A DNA stretch of 64,000 bases from an uncultured Oscillospiraceae bacterium (GTDB lineage: Bacteria > Bacillota > Clostridia > Oscillospirales > Oscillospiraceae): the NCBI GenBank assembly GCA_910589155.1, contig CAJURY010000005.1, positions 1 through 64,000 of the forward strand, written 5' to 3'. A program made the position numbers and the translations under genes. Positions 18,704-27,526 of the stretch are shown one piece after another. The number at the start of each line of letters is the position of its first letter. Positions within the stretch are counted from its first letter, which is position 1. The notes below the pieces were generated by a model, which made no database searches, was not told the DNA's origin, and saw nothing but the letters and a program-made list of their open reading frames with translations.

Positions 18704-20836
18704 TTACATATCGAAGGGTTCCATGGAAAGAACAGGGTGGCCGACCTCAGACAGGTAGTTCAGCAGTTCTTCAGGATCTTCCGTGCAAACGGTCTCGTCC
18801 GCAACCAGATCGGTGAAGTTATCCACATCATACAGCTCCTTGGCAGCCGCATCCAGCTTCTCGCGCACCTGATCCTTCAGCTCCTTAGGCATCCAAACGA
18901 TACGGCCCAGGCCGCCTTCCGCCTTCAGGAACTTCTTGGAGGCGATAAACTGCTTGCCGTGACCCATAAAGCCGGGGGTCTGCACGCCGCCGCCGGTCAT
19001 AGAAGCCATTTCAGAGAAAGTCATACCCAAGGGGGTCATACCCGCGTGCTCGCGGCAGGTAATGACAACGCCCATGGAAACAGGCTCCACGCCGCAGATA
19101 CACTCAAAGCAGCCGCAAGACGTCATGGGATCCTGGAACAAAGAGTATAGGGTCACATGCTCCAGCGCGCCATGGGAATACTTGAAGATAGCTTCATCAA
19201 CATCTTCATAGCGACCCAGATTCTCGTCGATGCAGCGATCCTTGGGAACCACCTGGCAAGGACCCTGGGGATCCAGCTCGTTGGTTGCCTTTGCATCCAG
19301 CCAGCTTACTGCGCCGCAAAGACCCAGACGTTCGGGGGTAACAATACAAACGTGACTGGGAGAGAATGCCTGACACATAATGCAGGTATAATAAACGGGC
19401 ACAGATTCGTCGGTCATGGAACGCAGACGGTCGTCGCGCTTGGCAAAGATTTCGTTGGCGTGCTTACGCAGTTCCTTGTTCTGCTCCTCGCCCACAATGA
19501 TCTTCACCTGGCATTTATCCACAACCGCGTCAAACTCGCTCTTGATCTTTGCGTACAGTACTTCGCCAATGTGCTTAAAGCGGAAGCCTGCCTCAAAGTC
19601 CGCCTTGGAAATACGGATACGGATCATATCGCGCTGACCGGTATGCATAACGCCTTCCACACAGTTCAGGAAGGAGTGAATCTTACGCTCCATAACAGAT
19701 TCAAAGTCGGCCTGCATATTCTTACCTGCGACCTCTACGGTGTAGGACAGAGAAATCTTGGAGCCAACAGGAATTTCATCCAGCTCAGGGCCTTCCACGG
19801 TAATCTTGTGATCTTCAATCTCAGCCGCTTCCTTGGTGGAAACCAGCTCGAAGCAGTCCATGCGGGAGCCGTCAATTTCCACCTGCATATCGCCGCGGCG
19901 GATGATTTCGCCTTCAAAAGCGGAAGCGAAGGAAACGGGAATGTCAATCTTTGTTACCTTGATCTTAATGTCGCGGGCTTCCAAAGAAGTGGCGTTGAAC
20001 TTGCTCACGTCCTCCTGCACAATCAGGCTCTTGGGAACCCGGAAGATATTTTCGGTTTCATTGGTAACAACGGGGAAGCCCAGGGCAATTGCGCCTGCGC
20101 CGCAAGCAACAATAACGTCATCCAAAGGCTTAAAGGCGTTGACAAAGGCAGGGACGCGCTCCATGGTGTACTTCATCAGGCTACCGGCGTCGCCGGGGGT
20201 GATGTTGCCGAAGATCAGCGCGGCGCGCAGCGCCACGGAAACAACATGGATGACAGCGGTTACGTCATAGCCCAAGGGCACCACGCGAACATTGTCGCCA
20301 GTCTTGTAGCCCTTTTCCAGGAGCTGATCAATGACGCCGCCAACCAACGTTACCAGCATACCCTGGCTCTGGTAGCTCTTGACCAGATCCACCGCTTCCT
20401 CAGCGGAGGGGGCGGAACCGAGAATAACGGCAACGCCGGGAATATCGCCGGTAACCAGGGGCACGCCCAGGTTACGCACAAAAGCGTCGGGCACATGGCC
20501 GTAGCAGGGAGCCTCGTAAGGGGTGGCGCCGTTGATATACTTCAAAACCTCAATAAATTCCGCGCACAGAGCGGTGGCCACGCCGGACATAAACGCGTCG
20601 TTCAGACGGGGGGCGCGGGTCATGAGGGTTTTTACAACGCCCAGTGCGGCCTTCAGGTCGCCCAAAGTGCCTACTTTCACGCCGGTCACGGCATAGTAGC
20701 AGGGCAGAGAATAGGCAGTGTCGGGGAAGGACACAGCCTGGCTTTCGCCATACTGGGCAATGGCGTTGTCAATAGCAGCCTCAGTGAGGCCGTACACAGC
20801 GTCGTTGCCGCCGAACACTCTTTCAAATAAAGTCAC
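18704..20836 (-). CDS. acsB: Acetyl-CoA synthase, CODH/ACS complex beta subunit
   Basis: 710 residues (Moorella enzyme about 729). It makes acetyl-CoA from CO, a methyl group on the corrinoid protein and CoA. The A-cluster ligands are all present with the Moorella spacing: Cys485, Cys488, Cys497 and Cys507 for the Fe4S4 part (YYTCIMC, HVCIV, LGLCGAV) and the Cys574-Gly-Cys576 motif that holds the distal nickel. The N-terminal domain that docks with the CO dehydrogenase is kept. It is the last gene of cooS-cooC-acsB, 17 bases behind cooC. The corrinoid protein (acsC/acsD) and methyltransferase (acsE) genes are not in the window. Confidence 0.96.
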   Translation of the reverse strand: MTLFERVFGGNDAVYGLTEAAIDNAIAQYGESQAVSFPDTAYSLPCYYAVTGVKVGTLGDLKAALGVVKTLMTRAPRLNDAFMSGVATALCAEFIEVLKYINGATPYEAPCYGHVPDAFVRNLGVPLVTGDIPGVAVILGSAPSAEEAVDLVKSYQSQGMLVTLVGGVIDQLLEKGYKTGDNVRVVPLGYDVTAVIHVVSVALRAALIFGNITPGDAGSLMKYTMERVPAFVNAFKPLDDVIVACGAGAIALGFPVVTNETENIFRVPKSLIVQEDVSKFNATSLEARDIKIKVTKIDIPVSFASAFEGEIIRRGDMQVEIDGSRMDCFELVSTKEAAEIEDHKITVEGPELDEIPVGSKISLSYTVEVAGKNMQADFESVMERKIHSFLNCVEGVMHTGQRDMIRIRISKADFEAGFRFKHIGEVLYAKIKSEFDAVVDKCQVKIIVGEEQNKELRKHANEIFAKRDDRLRSMTDESVPVYYTCIMCQAFSPSHVCIVTPERLGLCGAVSWLDAKATNELDPQGPCQVVPKDRCIDENLGRYEDVDEAIFKYSHGALEHVTLYSLFQDPMTSCGCFECICGVEPVSMGVVITCREHAGMTPLGMTFSEMASMTGGGVQTPGFMGHGKQFIASKKFLKAEGGLGRIVWMPKELKDQVREKLDAAAKELYDVDNFTDLVADETVCTEDPEELLNYLSEVGHPVLSMEPFDM

Positions 20837-20853
20837 GGTTTTTCCTCCTATAC

Positions 20854-21621
20854 TTAATCATCACGATCTATTATATCCTTGATTTTCCGAATTTCTTCGA
20901 TTGCGGCAGGGCAAAAATCATAGGGAGATTTTCCCTCGCGATCCGCCGCCATGATTTCCGGGTTATAATGGATACAGCCCAAGAAATCCTCAGTTGGGAT
21001 CGCGCTGCGGACAAACGCCTCGTCCTGCTCGCTGTACACCTTGTTGGCCACCACGCGAACCTGCTGAATGCCCAGATCCTTCGCCAGGCGCTTGACGTTC
21101 CCATAGGTCTGCACGCTTCTCGCGCCGGGTTCAATGACCACGATAAACTGATCCATGCCGGCGGCGGTGCCCCGGCCAAGATGCTCCAGCCCCGCCTCCA
21201 TATCCATAATCACCACATCGTCCTTGCGGTAGGTGAGGTTGCTGAGAATAGCCTTAAGCATAATATGCTCCGGGCAGACGCAGCCGCTTCCGCCTACGTC
21301 CACCGTGCCCATGACCAACAGCTTTACGCCGTTTACGTCCTTGGCGAATTTTTCGGGAATATCCGCCACATAAGGGTTCAGCTTTAAAAAGGTGTTCGCC
21401 GCGTTTACGCCTGTGCGTTCTTCCACCAGCGTGCGCATTTGAGAAATGGGAACAATGGCGTCCACTTCCGCCTGAGACAGCCCCAGCGCCAGACCCAGAT
21501 TCGCGTCCGGGTCTACATCAGCCGCCAGAACCGGTCTGCCCTCGGCTGCGTACAGACGCGCCAAAGTAGAAGAAAGGGTGGTTTTGCCAACGCCGCCCTT
21601 GCCGGTAATCGCAAGTTTCAT
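20854..21621 (-). CDS. cooC: CooC/AcsF-type nickel-insertion ATPase
   Basis: 255 residues. GKGGVGKTTLSSTLARLYA is the deviant Walker A motif of the MinD/ParA class; LAADVDPDANLGLALG follows, and GGSGCVCPEH contains the CxC pair that binds nickel in CooC dimers. It uses ATP to insert nickel into CO dehydrogenase or acetyl-CoA synthase. Its position between cooS and acsB in one operon leaves open which of the two it serves. Confidence 0.94.
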   Translation of the reverse strand: MKLAITGKGGVGKTTLSSTLARLYAAEGRPVLAADVDPDANLGLALGLSQAEVDAIVPISQMRTLVEERTGVNAANTFLKLNPYVADIPEKFAKDVNGVKLLVMGTVDVGGSGCVCPEHIMLKAILSNLTYRKDDVVIMDMEAGLEHLGRGTAAGMDQFIVVIEPGARSVQTYGNVKRLAKDLGIQQVRVVANKVYSEQDEAFVRSAIPTEDFLGCIHYNPEIMAADREGKSPYDFCPAAIEEIRKIKDIIDRDD

Positions 21622-21648
21622 TGGAAAATGACCTCGTTTAACAGAAAT

Positions 21649-23553
21649 TTAGATGCCCAAAGCGGCGCGCTTGGCTTCGATCCGTTCAATCATCAGATCG
21701 CCCAGCTTTTCGATGTCGGTTTCCACCGTGTAGTTGGCTTCCACCCAATCCTTCACGCCGTGTTCGCCGGTGAGCAGGTCGCAAACCTCGGAAGAACCCT
21801 TCACATAGGGATCAACGCCCAGGAAGGTGTCGAGACCAGTGGCCACAACGTAGTTGCCGATGGAAACAGCCTTTTCGCTCATCCATTCCGGGGCGCAGCC
21901 CACAACAGGCAGCTTGGAAATAGGCAGGCCGGAATCCTTGGACAGCTCGGACGCCAGAATCAGCATACGGGAAATATCCACGCAGGAGCCCATGTGCAAA
22001 ACGGGAGGAATATTTGCCAGCTCGCACACACGCTTCAGACCCGCGCCGCAGTAATCCTTGGCGGTTTCGGGATCCATCAGACCGGCCTTGGCGGCAGCCT
22101 GGGCGGAGCAGCCGGAGACAATCAGGATAATATCGTTTTCCAGGAGCTTCTTCATCAGTTCAATATGGGCAAAGTCGGGGCGGATCTTGGGGTTGTTGCA
22201 GCCGACCATGGCCACAGCGCCCCGGAGAACGCCGGAAGTGACGCACTCCAGCAGAGGCTTGGTGGTGCCGAACTCGTCTACCTGAGAGTTGGCGACGCCG
22301 TCCAAAACCTTCACAATGGCTTCCACGGAGTAGCCCACGCGAGCCTTGGAAACCTGATTGGGGATGTTCACCAGATCCTTGTTCCGGTTGGAGAAGTTTT
22401 CCACCGCCATCTTAACGATTGCCTTGGCGTTCTCGCCGGCGGTTTCCGCGTTGAAGCGGATGAACTCGGAGTCGGGCATCCGGGCGATTGGAGAGGTGGT
22501 GATAAACTTGGTATGGAAGCACTTGCTCAGAGGGCCAAGGGCGGGGAAGATGCACTGCACGTCCACAACAATGGCTTCGCAGGCGCCGGTAAGTACTACG
22601 TTTTCCTGGGTCAGGAAGTTGCCGGCCATGGGAATGCCGTGACGCATGGCCACTTCATTGGCGGTACAGCAAACGCCGGCAATGTTGATGCCCTTGGCGC
22701 CGACGCCCTTCGCCAGAGCGATCATTTCAGGGTCGTTGGCATAGTGCACGATCATCTCAGACAGGCTGGGATCGTGACCGTGGACGACGATGTTGACCAT
22801 GTCCTTTTCCATCACGCCGATGTTGGCGGTGGTGTCAACGGGCTTGGGGGTGCCGAACATTACGTCGGAGAACTCGGTGCCCATCATGGAGCCGCCCCAG
22901 CCGTCGGACAGGCCGCAGCGCAAGGACTGGCGAACCAAAGCTTCAGGCAGAGAGGAGCAGCCCATATGGGTCATATGCAAAGCGGTGGCAACTTCCCGGT
23001 CGATGGCGCGAGGCTCGATTTCCGCGTCCTTCCACAGCTTCTGGGTGTGTTCAGGGGCGCGCTTCAGGAAGCGCTGGGTGCCAAAGGGCTTGCCGTATTC
23101 CAGCAGGCCGATTTCAGCGACCTCATGGGCAAGCTCATAAATATCCTTGCCCTCGGTCTCAATGTTCCACTCCTTCGCAATGCGAATGAGCTTTTCAGGG
23201 TCTTTGACCTGATAGTTGCCATCAGGCTTGGTCTGATGCAAGGTGTGCATAATTTCGCGGCCATGATCAGAGTGGGTAGCGGAGCCGCCGGCGGTGAAGC
23301 GCAGGAAGTTCCGGGCTACAATGCCATGGACGTCGCAGCCGCAGATGCCTCTGGGGCTTTTGGGGGTAATGCGGCAAGGACCCATGGAGCAGATACGGCA
23401 GCAGGTGCCGGCTTCGCCAAAGCCGCAATGGGGGGTCTGGTTCTTGACCCGCTGCTGCCAGGAATCGGCGCCAACCTTCTTGCCGTTCTCCAGCAAGGTG
23501 TTTGTGGCCGCTTCCATTTCTTCAACAGTGATTAAGCGATCCCAATCCTTCAA
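21649..23553 (-). CDS. cooS: Anaerobic carbon-monoxide dehydrogenase catalytic subunit
   Basis: 634 residues, usual for CooS/AcsA. The N-terminal cluster HCGFGEAGTCCRICSMGPC and GICGCDVHG carry B- and D-cluster cysteines. HGHDPSLSEM, GVCCTANE, VGCNNPK, VSGCSAQAAAKAG and MGSCVDISR supply C-cluster (Ni-Fe-S) ligands. It interconverts CO and CO2 and feeds CO to acetyl-CoA synthase. GGAGG lies upstream of the start. The promoter at 23660-23688 carries a palindrome over the start point, so expression is probably regulated. First gene of the operon. Confidence 0.97.
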   Translation of the reverse strand: MKDWDRLITVEEMEAATNTLLENGKKVGADSWQQRVKNQTPHCGFGEAGTCCRICSMGPCRITPKSPRGICGCDVHGIVARNFLRFTAGGSATHSDHGREIMHTLHQTKPDGNYQVKDPEKLIRIAKEWNIETEGKDIYELAHEVAEIGLLEYGKPFGTQRFLKRAPEHTQKLWKDAEIEPRAIDREVATALHMTHMGCSSLPEALVRQSLRCGLSDGWGGSMMGTEFSDVMFGTPKPVDTTANIGVMEKDMVNIVVHGHDPSLSEMIVHYANDPEMIALAKGVGAKGINIAGVCCTANEVAMRHGIPMAGNFLTQENVVLTGACEAIVVDVQCIFPALGPLSKCFHTKFITTSPIARMPDSEFIRFNAETAGENAKAIVKMAVENFSNRNKDLVNIPNQVSKARVGYSVEAIVKVLDGVANSQVDEFGTTKPLLECVTSGVLRGAVAMVGCNNPKIRPDFAHIELMKKLLENDIILIVSGCSAQAAAKAGLMDPETAKDYCGAGLKRVCELANIPPVLHMGSCVDISRMLILASELSKDSGLPISKLPVVGCAPEWMSEKAVSIGNYVVATGLDTFLGVDPYVKGSSEVCDLLTGEHGVKDWVEANYTVETDIEKLGDLMIERIEAKRAALGI

Positions 23554-23645
23554 AGTAATTCCTCCTAAAAATAGTTGTCAGAAGTAACGTCCGCCCAAAA
23601 GGAAAGCGCGGCGGCGGACTCTATACCGGACAGATAAATCGTCGC

Positions 23646-23661
23646 ATAGTATCGATACTAT
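23646..23661. promoter_or_regulatory. 16-base palindromic operator at the cooS start site
   Basis: ATAGTATCGATACTAT is a perfect palindrome that begins two bases inside the -10 element and covers the expected start point. A repressor bound here would block initiation. No regulator gene is adjacent. Confidence 0.6.
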
Positions 23662-23688
23662 TTTATTCGTTGTCGGCTCAAAAGTCAA
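23660..23688 (-). promoter_or_regulatory. Promoter of cooS-cooC-acsB
   Basis: On the minus strand TTGACT (23688-23683), 17 bases, TAAAAT (23665-23660). The leader of about 100 bases then holds a GTCCGCC/GGCGGAC hairpin (about 23590-23621). Nothing else is seen in 23689-23891. Confidence 0.75.
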
Positions 23689-23891
23689 TCAGATGTTTTG
23701 CCCAATAAACCGGCATTTTTTTGGTGAAAACGGGGAAGTTTGTTATTTACAGCGGCAAAAAATGTATCCCCATGGGGAGGATAGCGAAAAAAACAGAAAA
23801 ACCGTTCTTTTTTTATAAAACTGTAGTATAAATTGGAAATCGTAAATCTTCCAAGACAATTCCACTTCTTAAATTTCAAACGAAGGTCCTA

Positions 23892-23920
23892 TTGCAATTT
23901 CCCTGAAAAGCTGCTATACT
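23892..23920 (+). promoter_or_regulatory. Promoter of the GIY-YIG gene
   Basis: TTGCAA (23892-23897), 17 bases, TATACT (23915-23920). Confidence 0.7.
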
Positions 23921-23946
23921 TGCAAAAAAGAAACGGCGGTCTTTCT

Positions 23947-24207
23947 ATGGGTGATTGGTATGTATATATTCTGCGGTGCGGCGACGGTACCTTGTATACC
24001 GGCATTACCGATAATGTCCCGCGCCGGCTTGCAATGCACCAGGCCGGCCGCGGCGCGAAATACACCCGGGGGCGGGGTCCGCTGGAACTGTGCTATCAAA
24101 TGCGCTGTGGCGAAAAAGCTGCCGCGTTACGCCTGGAAGCAAAAATAAAAGGATTACCCCGGCAGAAAAAGCTGGAACTTTGTGGGTCATGGCTGGAAAA
24201 TTCTTAA
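23947..24207 (+). CDS. GIY-YIG domain protein, YhbQ/UPF0213 type
   Basis: 86 residues made of a single GIY-YIG nuclease domain: WYVYILRCGDGTLYTGITDN contains the two paired motifs, RRLAMHQAGRGAKYTRGRGP the conserved Arg/His region, and AALRLEAKIKGLPRQKK the Glu-bearing helix. These stand-alone proteins are related to UvrC and SLX1 nucleases and have been linked to DNA damage tolerance, but their substrate is poorly defined. The start at 23947 lacks a strong ribosome-binding site. Its own promoter precedes it. Confidence 0.88.
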   Translation: MGDWYVYILRCGDGTLYTGITDNVPRRLAMHQAGRGAKYTRGRGPLELCYQMRCGEKAAALRLEAKIKGLPRQKKLELCGSWLENS

Positions 24208-24243
24208 TATTTCTAAAAATTTTTTAAAATCATATTCTGTAGC

Positions 24244-24272
24244 TTGCATCTTCTTCCATTCCACCGTATACT
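24244..24272 (+). promoter_or_regulatory. Promoter of the nucleotidyltransferase gene
   Basis: TTGCAT (24244-24249), 17 bases, TATACT (24267-24272). Confidence 0.6.
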
Positions 24273-24340
24273 GTATGAAGCTCAAAATCAAAAATGGCAG
24301 GCAGTTTTTTGCTGTATGCCAAATTTAGAGGAGATAGATT

Positions 24341-25270
24341 ATGAAAAAACCAATTCTTGTGGTGATGGCTGCCGGCATGGGCAGTCGGTATGGCGGCCTG
24401 AAGCAAATTGATCCTGTCGGCGGCCACGGAGAAGCCATATTGGATTATTCTTTGTTTGACGCCCGCCGCGCCGGTTTTGAAACGGTAGTCATCATCATCA
24501 AGCACGAAATCGAAGCAGATTTTATGCAGACCGTAGGTCGGCGCATTCAGCGCAGCGGCTTGGAAATCCGCTACGCCTACCAGCAACTGCAAAATCTCCC
24601 GGTTGGTTATCAGGTGCCCGCTGGTCGGCAAAAGCCCTGGGGCACCAGCCATGCGGTGCTGTCGGCCAAGGAAGCCATCGGCGACGCGCCTTTTGCGGTA
24701 TTGAACGCCGACGATTACTATGGCGTATCCGCATTTCAAACCATGTACAACTATTTAAGCCAGACTGCCGACGATACAAAATACAACTACGCCATGGTGG
24801 GCTATTTATTGAAAAACACCGTTACAGACAACGGCTCCGTGGCAAGAGGCATCTGCGTGCCGGATGACGCAGGCTTTTTGGCTTCCGTTACCGAGCAGAC
24901 CTGCATTGAAAAATATCCCGGCGGGATTCACTACACGGAAGACGGAGAAAACTGGATCGATGTATCAGGGGATACCATTGTTTCCATGAATCTTTGGGGC
25001 TTCACCCCCAGCTTTTTGCGGGAGTTGGAAAGCAGATTCCCCGCTTTTCTGGATAAGACGCTGGCAAGTAATCCCCTGAAGGGAGAATTTTATCTGCCCT
25101 CGGCGGTAAGCGAGCTGCTGTCGGAGGGAAAGGCCAGGGTGAAAATCCTCACCAGTCATGATAAGTGGTACGGCGTAACCTACCAAGAGGACAAGCCGCA
25201 GGTTGTACAGGCTATTGCAAAAATGACAGCCGACGGACTGTATCCTGAAAATCTTTGGAAAAAAATCTAA
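24341..25270 (+). CDS. Sugar-phosphate nucleotidyltransferase
   Basis: 309 residues. VVMAAGMGSRYGGLKQIDPVG is the nucleotide-binding signature of NTP-transferase (Rossmann-like GT-A) proteins, and VLNADDYYG the metal/nucleotide segment. KPWGTSHAVLSAKEAI resembles the QLGTAHA motif of UTP/dTTP-dependent enzymes. The family activates sugar phosphates with a nucleotide; this subgroup, common in Clostridia and Bacteroidetes, has no assigned substrate. GGAG precedes the ATG. It is a single-gene transcript flanked by a promoter and a bidirectional terminator, not part of the polysaccharide cluster. Confidence 0.85.
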   Translation: MKKPILVVMAAGMGSRYGGLKQIDPVGGHGEAILDYSLFDARRAGFETVVIIIKHEIEADFMQTVGRRIQRSGLEIRYAYQQLQNLPVGYQVPAGRQKPWGTSHAVLSAKEAIGDAPFAVLNADDYYGVSAFQTMYNYLSQTADDTKYNYAMVGYLLKNTVTDNGSVARGICVPDDAGFLASVTEQTCIEKYPGGIHYTEDGENWIDVSGDTIVSMNLWGFTPSFLRELESRFPAFLDKTLASNPLKGEFYLPSAVSELLSEGKARVKILTSHDKWYGVTYQEDKPQVVQAIAKMTADGLYPENLWKKI

Positions 25271-25306
25271 AAACTGTGGCGAATGCGTTTGCATTCGCCA
25301 CAGTTT
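25271..25306. terminator. Bidirectional terminator
   Basis: AAACTGTGGCGAATGC pairs with GCATTCGCCACAGTTT; T-runs exist on both strands, ending both the nucleotidyltransferase and the DUF2087 gene. Confidence 0.85.
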
Positions 25307-25307
25307 T

Positions 25308-25601
25308 TTATTCTGCAATGCCCAATTCCGCCAAAGTCGGCTGGCGTTCCTCCAGCCAATAGGCTTTCCCGTCTGCTTCTCTGCCCAGAAAGTGGTTGTT
25401 GTGCAGTTCCCGCCGTAAAGTAGCTGGGTCGTGAAAAGTCGTATTCCAGCATAGAATTTCATTTACTTCCAGCTCCGTGTAGCGAACGCCTGGCTGAAAT
25501 TTGCCCACCAGATACCATAGTGCATACAACTTCCGCTTCCGTTTTGCAGGAAACGCCGTTAAACGCCCTTCATTATCCAGAAAATTCTTTCGTTCCTCCA
25601 T
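25308..25601 (-). CDS. DUF2087-domain protein
   Basis: 97 residues forming one DUF2087 domain: NEGRLTAFPAKRKRKLYALW, KFQPGVRYTELEVNEIL, FHDPATLRRELHNNHFLGRE and KAYWLEE. In other proteins the domain sits behind a transcription-factor helix-turn-helix, and it resembles a winged helix; stand-alone versions are thought to be DNA-binding. The function is unknown. The ATG at 25601 lies 10 bases after the GNAT stop with GAGGAG between, so the two form an operon. Confidence 0.82.
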   Translation of the reverse strand: MEERKNFLDNEGRLTAFPAKRKRKLYALWYLVGKFQPGVRYTELEVNEILCWNTTFHDPATLRRELHNNHFLGREADGKAYWLEERQPTLAELGIAE

Positions 25602-25611
25602 TTTCTTCTCC

Positions 25612-26076
25612 TCATGGAAGCAACTCCAGATTGATGCTTTTTTCTGTGAAACCATAGCTGGCATATATGCGTCTGGCCGCTAAGTTCTTGGCGTTGACCT
25701 GCAATTCCAGCCCGTCATACCCGCCTTCCTGATAAATCTGCCGAAGTTCGTCAAAGAGCAGACGACCAATCCCCCGCCCTCTGTGTCCTTCCTTCACGCC
25801 TATGCTGTCCACAAACAGCACTTTGCGCTCCACCTGCGGACCGCCCGCGATGCGTCTTGTCACATAAATTGCCATACCGACAACCTCGCCGCTTTCTTCC
25901 GCAGCCAGAATCTCAGACCGCTCCAGATGTTCCAAAAATAATTCCCTGGACAAAACTGCGTCCACCGCTTTGTAAATATCCGGTCGCCACTGGACATGAA
26001 GCGCATGAATCTGCTTCATAATAGCTTCTATCTGCGTGTAGTCTTTTTCTTTTGCCAAACGAATCTGTATTTTCAT
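25612..26076 (-). CDS. GNAT-family N-acetyltransferase
   Basis: 154 residues, one GNAT domain. VLFVDSIGVKEGHRGRGIGRLLFDEL carries the acetyl-CoA pyrophosphate loop (RGRGIG), and LELQVNAKNLAARRIYASYGFTEK is the C-terminal signature. The substrate is unknown. It stands between the AI-2E family transporter and DUF2087 genes on the minus strand, 8 bases behind the transporter. Confidence 0.88.
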   Translation of the reverse strand: MKIQIRLAKEKDYTQIEAIMKQIHALHVQWRPDIYKAVDAVLSRELFLEHLERSEILAAEESGEVVGMAIYVTRRIAGGPQVERKVLFVDSIGVKEGHRGRGIGRLLFDELRQIYQEGGYDGLELQVNAKNLAARRIYASYGFTEKSINLELLP

Positions 26077-26084
26077 ATGCTGCC

Positions 26085-27359
26085 TCAGCCTTTCTTTTTC
26101 GGATTTTTTCCTTTCGCTTTGGACGTTGTCTTCCAGCGTGGATTTCGCAGAGTCTTCCAGATTCCAGAAGGCGCTTTGCGGTTTGCATGAAGTTCCTCCG
26201 GGGGCTGCGCCATCAGCTTTTCTTCCGGCGTATTATTCTCCGCCAGCTTATTTTCCGTAAGTTCCCGCAAAATGCTGAATACCACCGAGGCGGTGGGAAT
26301 CATCAAAAGCATACCCGGGGCGCCCATCAAAGCGCCGCCAACCGTCACCGACACCAGCACCCACATAGACGGCAGGCCTATGGAACTGCCCACCACTCTG
26401 GGGTAAATCAAATTATTTTCTATCTGCTGTACAACCTGATACAAAATGAGGTATAAAAGCGCCTGCATGGGACTTCTCACCAGAATAAACAGCGCGCCAA
26501 GCAGCCAGCCGATAATTGCGCCAACCATGGGGATCAGCGCCGTCACAGCCGCCAAAACACCTACCAGCGGTACAAAGGGCATACGGAAAATCAGCATGGT
26601 TATGGCAACCAAGCTGCCGAAAATACACGCCTCTACGCACTGCCCGGAAATAAAGCTGGAAAAGGTAGAATTGGTCAGACGGGCAACCCGAAGGATTCTA
26701 TCCGCCCATCGTTCCGGCAGCCAGCCATACAAAAGCATCCGCATTTGATGCGCCAGAGTTTCCTTCCGCGCCAGCGCGTAAATCGCAAACACCAAACTGA
26801 TCACAGCGTTAATGACGCCGTTAATCAGACCGCTGATGAAAGTCAGCGCGCTGTTTACCACAGAGGTCACACCTGCTTCCAGCAATCCTGCAACCTTCGT
26901 TACAACGCCAGTCCAATCGAAGGTCTCAAAATCTGTGTACTCCGCCAGAAATTCCCCCAATTCGGGGTGATCCTGCAAAAAGCCTGTAACAAGTTCCTCT
27001 ACCCGCTTCCAGAAAGCAGGCAGGCTTGCAATGAGACTGCGCACCGTCTCATCCAATTGCGGAATGAGCAGCACTAGCATCAACCACAAAACCACGACTA
27101 CAATCATCAGCGTCAGAATGATGGCAACCGTTCTGCGCAGACCCGGTCTTTTGATTTTACCCAAATGCCGCTCTATGGCGCGCATGGGAACATTCAAAGC
27201 AAAAGCCATAGCCGCGCCCGCCAAAAATGGTGAAAATAGGCCAAGCAAACCTGAAAGAAATTGCCTGATTGACGCTGTTTCGTGCAAGAGCCAATACAGA
27301 ACAATGCAGCCGGCGACGCCCCAGAAAATTCTTTGCAGGGTTTTTTTGCTGATTTCCAC
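26085..27359 (-). CDS. AI-2E/PerM-family membrane transporter
   Basis: 424 residues with about eight transmembrane segments: paired N-terminal ones (LLGLFSPFLAGAAMAFALNV, VAIILTLMIVVVVLWLMLVLL), a soluble middle part, then LISLVFAIYALA-like and FVPLVGVLAAVTALIPMVGAIIGWLL and a PRVVGSSIGLPSMWVLVSVTVGG signature near the C-terminus. These are typical of the PF01594 family, which includes the proposed AI-2 exporter TqsA and Na+/H+ antiporters; the substrate cannot be read. The tail after residue 370 is hydrophilic and lysine-rich (KTTSKAKGKNPKKKG), which is an unusual extension. Confidence 0.88.
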   Translation of the reverse strand: MEISKKTLQRIFWGVAGCIVLYWLLHETASIRQFLSGLLGLFSPFLAGAAMAFALNVPMRAIERHLGKIKRPGLRRTVAIILTLMIVVVVLWLMLVLLIPQLDETVRSLIASLPAFWKRVEELVTGFLQDHPELGEFLAEYTDFETFDWTGVVTKVAGLLEAGVTSVVNSALTFISGLINGVINAVISLVFAIYALARKETLAHQMRMLLYGWLPERWADRILRVARLTNSTFSSFISGQCVEACIFGSLVAITMLIFRMPFVPLVGVLAAVTALIPMVGAIIGWLLGALFILVRSPMQALLYLILYQVVQQIENNLIYPRVVGSSIGLPSMWVLVSVTVGGALMGAPGMLLMIPTASVVFSILRELTENKLAENNTPEEKLMAQPPEELHANRKAPSGIWKTLRNPRWKTTSKAKGKNPKKKG

Positions 27360-27440
27360 AAAGGCCCTCCTTTCTCTTACCTGATTAGCGCAATCCTACA
27401 AAAAAAGTCCGCCTTTGTCAAGCCTTTTCCAAAAAGAAAC

Positions 27441-27463
27441 CGCCCTGCCTTACGGCAAGGCAG
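27441..27463. repeat. Palindromic element, first copy (also a minus-strand terminator)
   Basis: CGCCCTGCCTTACGGCAAGGC, closely related to the element at 28657-28681. On the minus strand it is followed by TTTCTTTTT and can terminate the gene at 27527-27958. Confidence 0.55.
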
Positions 27464-27526
27464 ACCCGGTATGCAAAAGCACCCACTTGCAGAATTCTTA
27501 CGCTATTGTTACCAAATACCGCCGAT

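Noticed and set aside
19157..20830. Plus-strand frame of 557 codons opposite acsB
   Set aside because: acsB has every catalytic cysteine on the minus strand; the opposite frame is Asn/Gly/His-rich noise.
21439..23535. Long open frame on the plus strand opposite cooS (698 codons)
   Set aside because: It mirrors the codon pattern of cooS, has His/Gly/Val-rich composition without domains, and lacks a ribosome-binding site.
23590..23625. Hairpin in the cooS leader as a riboswitch
   Set aside because: Only one simple stem (GTCCGCC/GGCGGAC) is visible and no known riboswitch core was recognised.
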